DNA of 64,000 nucleotides from positions 1,555,001 to 1,619,000 of the forward strand of contig NC_010718.1 of NCBI RefSeq assembly GCF_000020005.1, written 5' to 3'. The notes beneath the pieces are model-generated. The model had not been told where the DNA came from, ran no database searches, and worked only from the letters and a program-made list of their open reading frames with translations. The stretch is from Natranaerobius thermophilus JW/NM-WN-LF (GTDB lineage Bacteria; Bacillota; Natranaerobiia; Natranaerobiales; Natranaerobiaceae). Both the position numbers and the translations under genes were made by a program. Positions 63,557-64,000 of this stretch are shown one piece after another (the first letter of the stretch is position 1; every line of letters starts with the position of its first letter).

Positions 63557-63679
63557 AATAATCCTCCCCGATATTAATAGTTCTTTATCAGTTGCTTTTA
63601 GAGTTGTTAACTTTTTAAGTTTCTCTTTAGTTAGTATAATCGTATCTTTAGGTACTGCTGTTTTGCGTGACGAGAGTAT

Positions 63680-64000
63680 CTAAACTGTATATATAATTTT
63701 ATTATTTTCATCTAAAAAGCTTATATCTTCTCCTACCATATCCTTTATATTTGTAAAAGTGCATGGTAATCCTCGGGCAGTTAAAAAATCCGATCCAGAC
63801 ATTAATTGAAAATGAAGATGAGGTGCATCTGAATTACCAGAATTGCCTATCTCACCTATTATATCTCCTTGATGCACTTTATCCCTTGTAGTTACTTTTA
63901 AACTTCTTGGAATTAAATGGGCATAAAGTGAATATTCATTCCTTCCATGTTTTATTGTTATATAGTTACCAAGCATACTGGTAACAAAACCATGTTTATA
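63680..64000 (-). CDS. M23-family (LytM) metallopeptidase, C-terminal part
   Basis: The frame runs off the window end (YKHGFVTS before the first internal ATG 63976). Seen are GNYITIKHG, YSLYAHLIP with its HxH-type partner, GEIGNSGNSDAPHLHFQL with the zinc motif HLHF, as in endopeptidases that cut peptidoglycan cross-links. The upstream zinc ligands lie outside the window. The C-terminal 35 residues extend beyond the usual domain end. Confidence 0.85.
   Translation of the reverse strand, partial: YKHGFVTSMLGNYITIKHGRNEYSLYAHLIPRSLKVTTRDKVHQGDIIGEIGNSGNSDAPHLHFQLMSGSDFLTARGLPCTFTNIKDMVGEDISFLDENNKIIYTV

Overview
The window looks like chromosome of an anaerobic, spore-forming, low-GC Firmicute. 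The gene order miaB-mutS-mutL-miaA-hfq-spoVK-ynbB-lexA/yneA is the Firmicute one, and hfq, a SpoVK-type AAA protein and a LexA/YneA SOS pair fit. Acidic proteins and a sodium-pumping decarboxylase point to a salt-adapted fermenter. Natranaerobius or a relative is my best guess from recall, not from a search.

Bases 1-9226 form one metabolic block on the + strand: 2-oxoacid:ferredoxin oxidoreductase (alpha partial, beta, gamma), glutamate dehydrogenase, two-subunit B12 methylmalonyl-CoA mutase, epimerase, and a four-subunit Na+-translocating methylmalonyl-CoA decarboxylase. Together they can take glutamate through 2-oxoglutarate and succinyl-CoA to propionyl-CoA, with reduced ferredoxin and a sodium gradient as gains. 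Bases 9255-18775 hold a VanW protein, a zinc-ribbon protein and the tRNA-modification/mismatch-repair/hfq cluster. Bases 19089-24836 hold an M29 aminopeptidase pseudogene, a CPBP protease, spoVK, ynbB and the divergent SOS pair lexA/yneA.

Bases 24843-58410 are an AT-rich accessory island made of two cassettes of about 16.5 kb. A roughly 500-bp non-coding repeat (24843-25345 and 41582-42088) and a structured element of about 78 bp at its end (25268, 42009 and a third, isolated copy at 58332) mark the left edge, middle and right edge. Cassette A carries, on the - strand, a candidate operon of KAP-type NTPase, protein kinase and DUF6602-like nuclease; a Zn-ribbon protein; a conserved unknown; a GIY-YIG protein; a HEPN/Zn-ribbon protein; and a Gabija-like pair (UvrD helicase plus OLD nuclease). 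On the + strand it ends in two tyrosine recombinases, the first frameshifted. Cassette B, all - strand, carries a kinase, a PHP-ATPase with a small overlapping partner, a Shango-like trio (TerB protein, ATPase, Lhr-like helicase) with an IS-split upstream gene, two tandem IS3-family copies, a Cys-cluster protein and a PD-(D/E)xK protein. A third, internally deleted IS copy lies in cassette A.

Bases 58529-64000 return to mixed sequence: a frameshifted gene, a GNAT acetyltransferase, a structured element, a TatA-like small protein, a DUF2975 remnant, a secreted PrcB/Gmad2-type protein, an M28 lipoprotein peptidase and a partial M23 peptidase. The most promising undescribed biology is the repeat-bounded defence cassettes and the KAP-kinase-nuclease operon.
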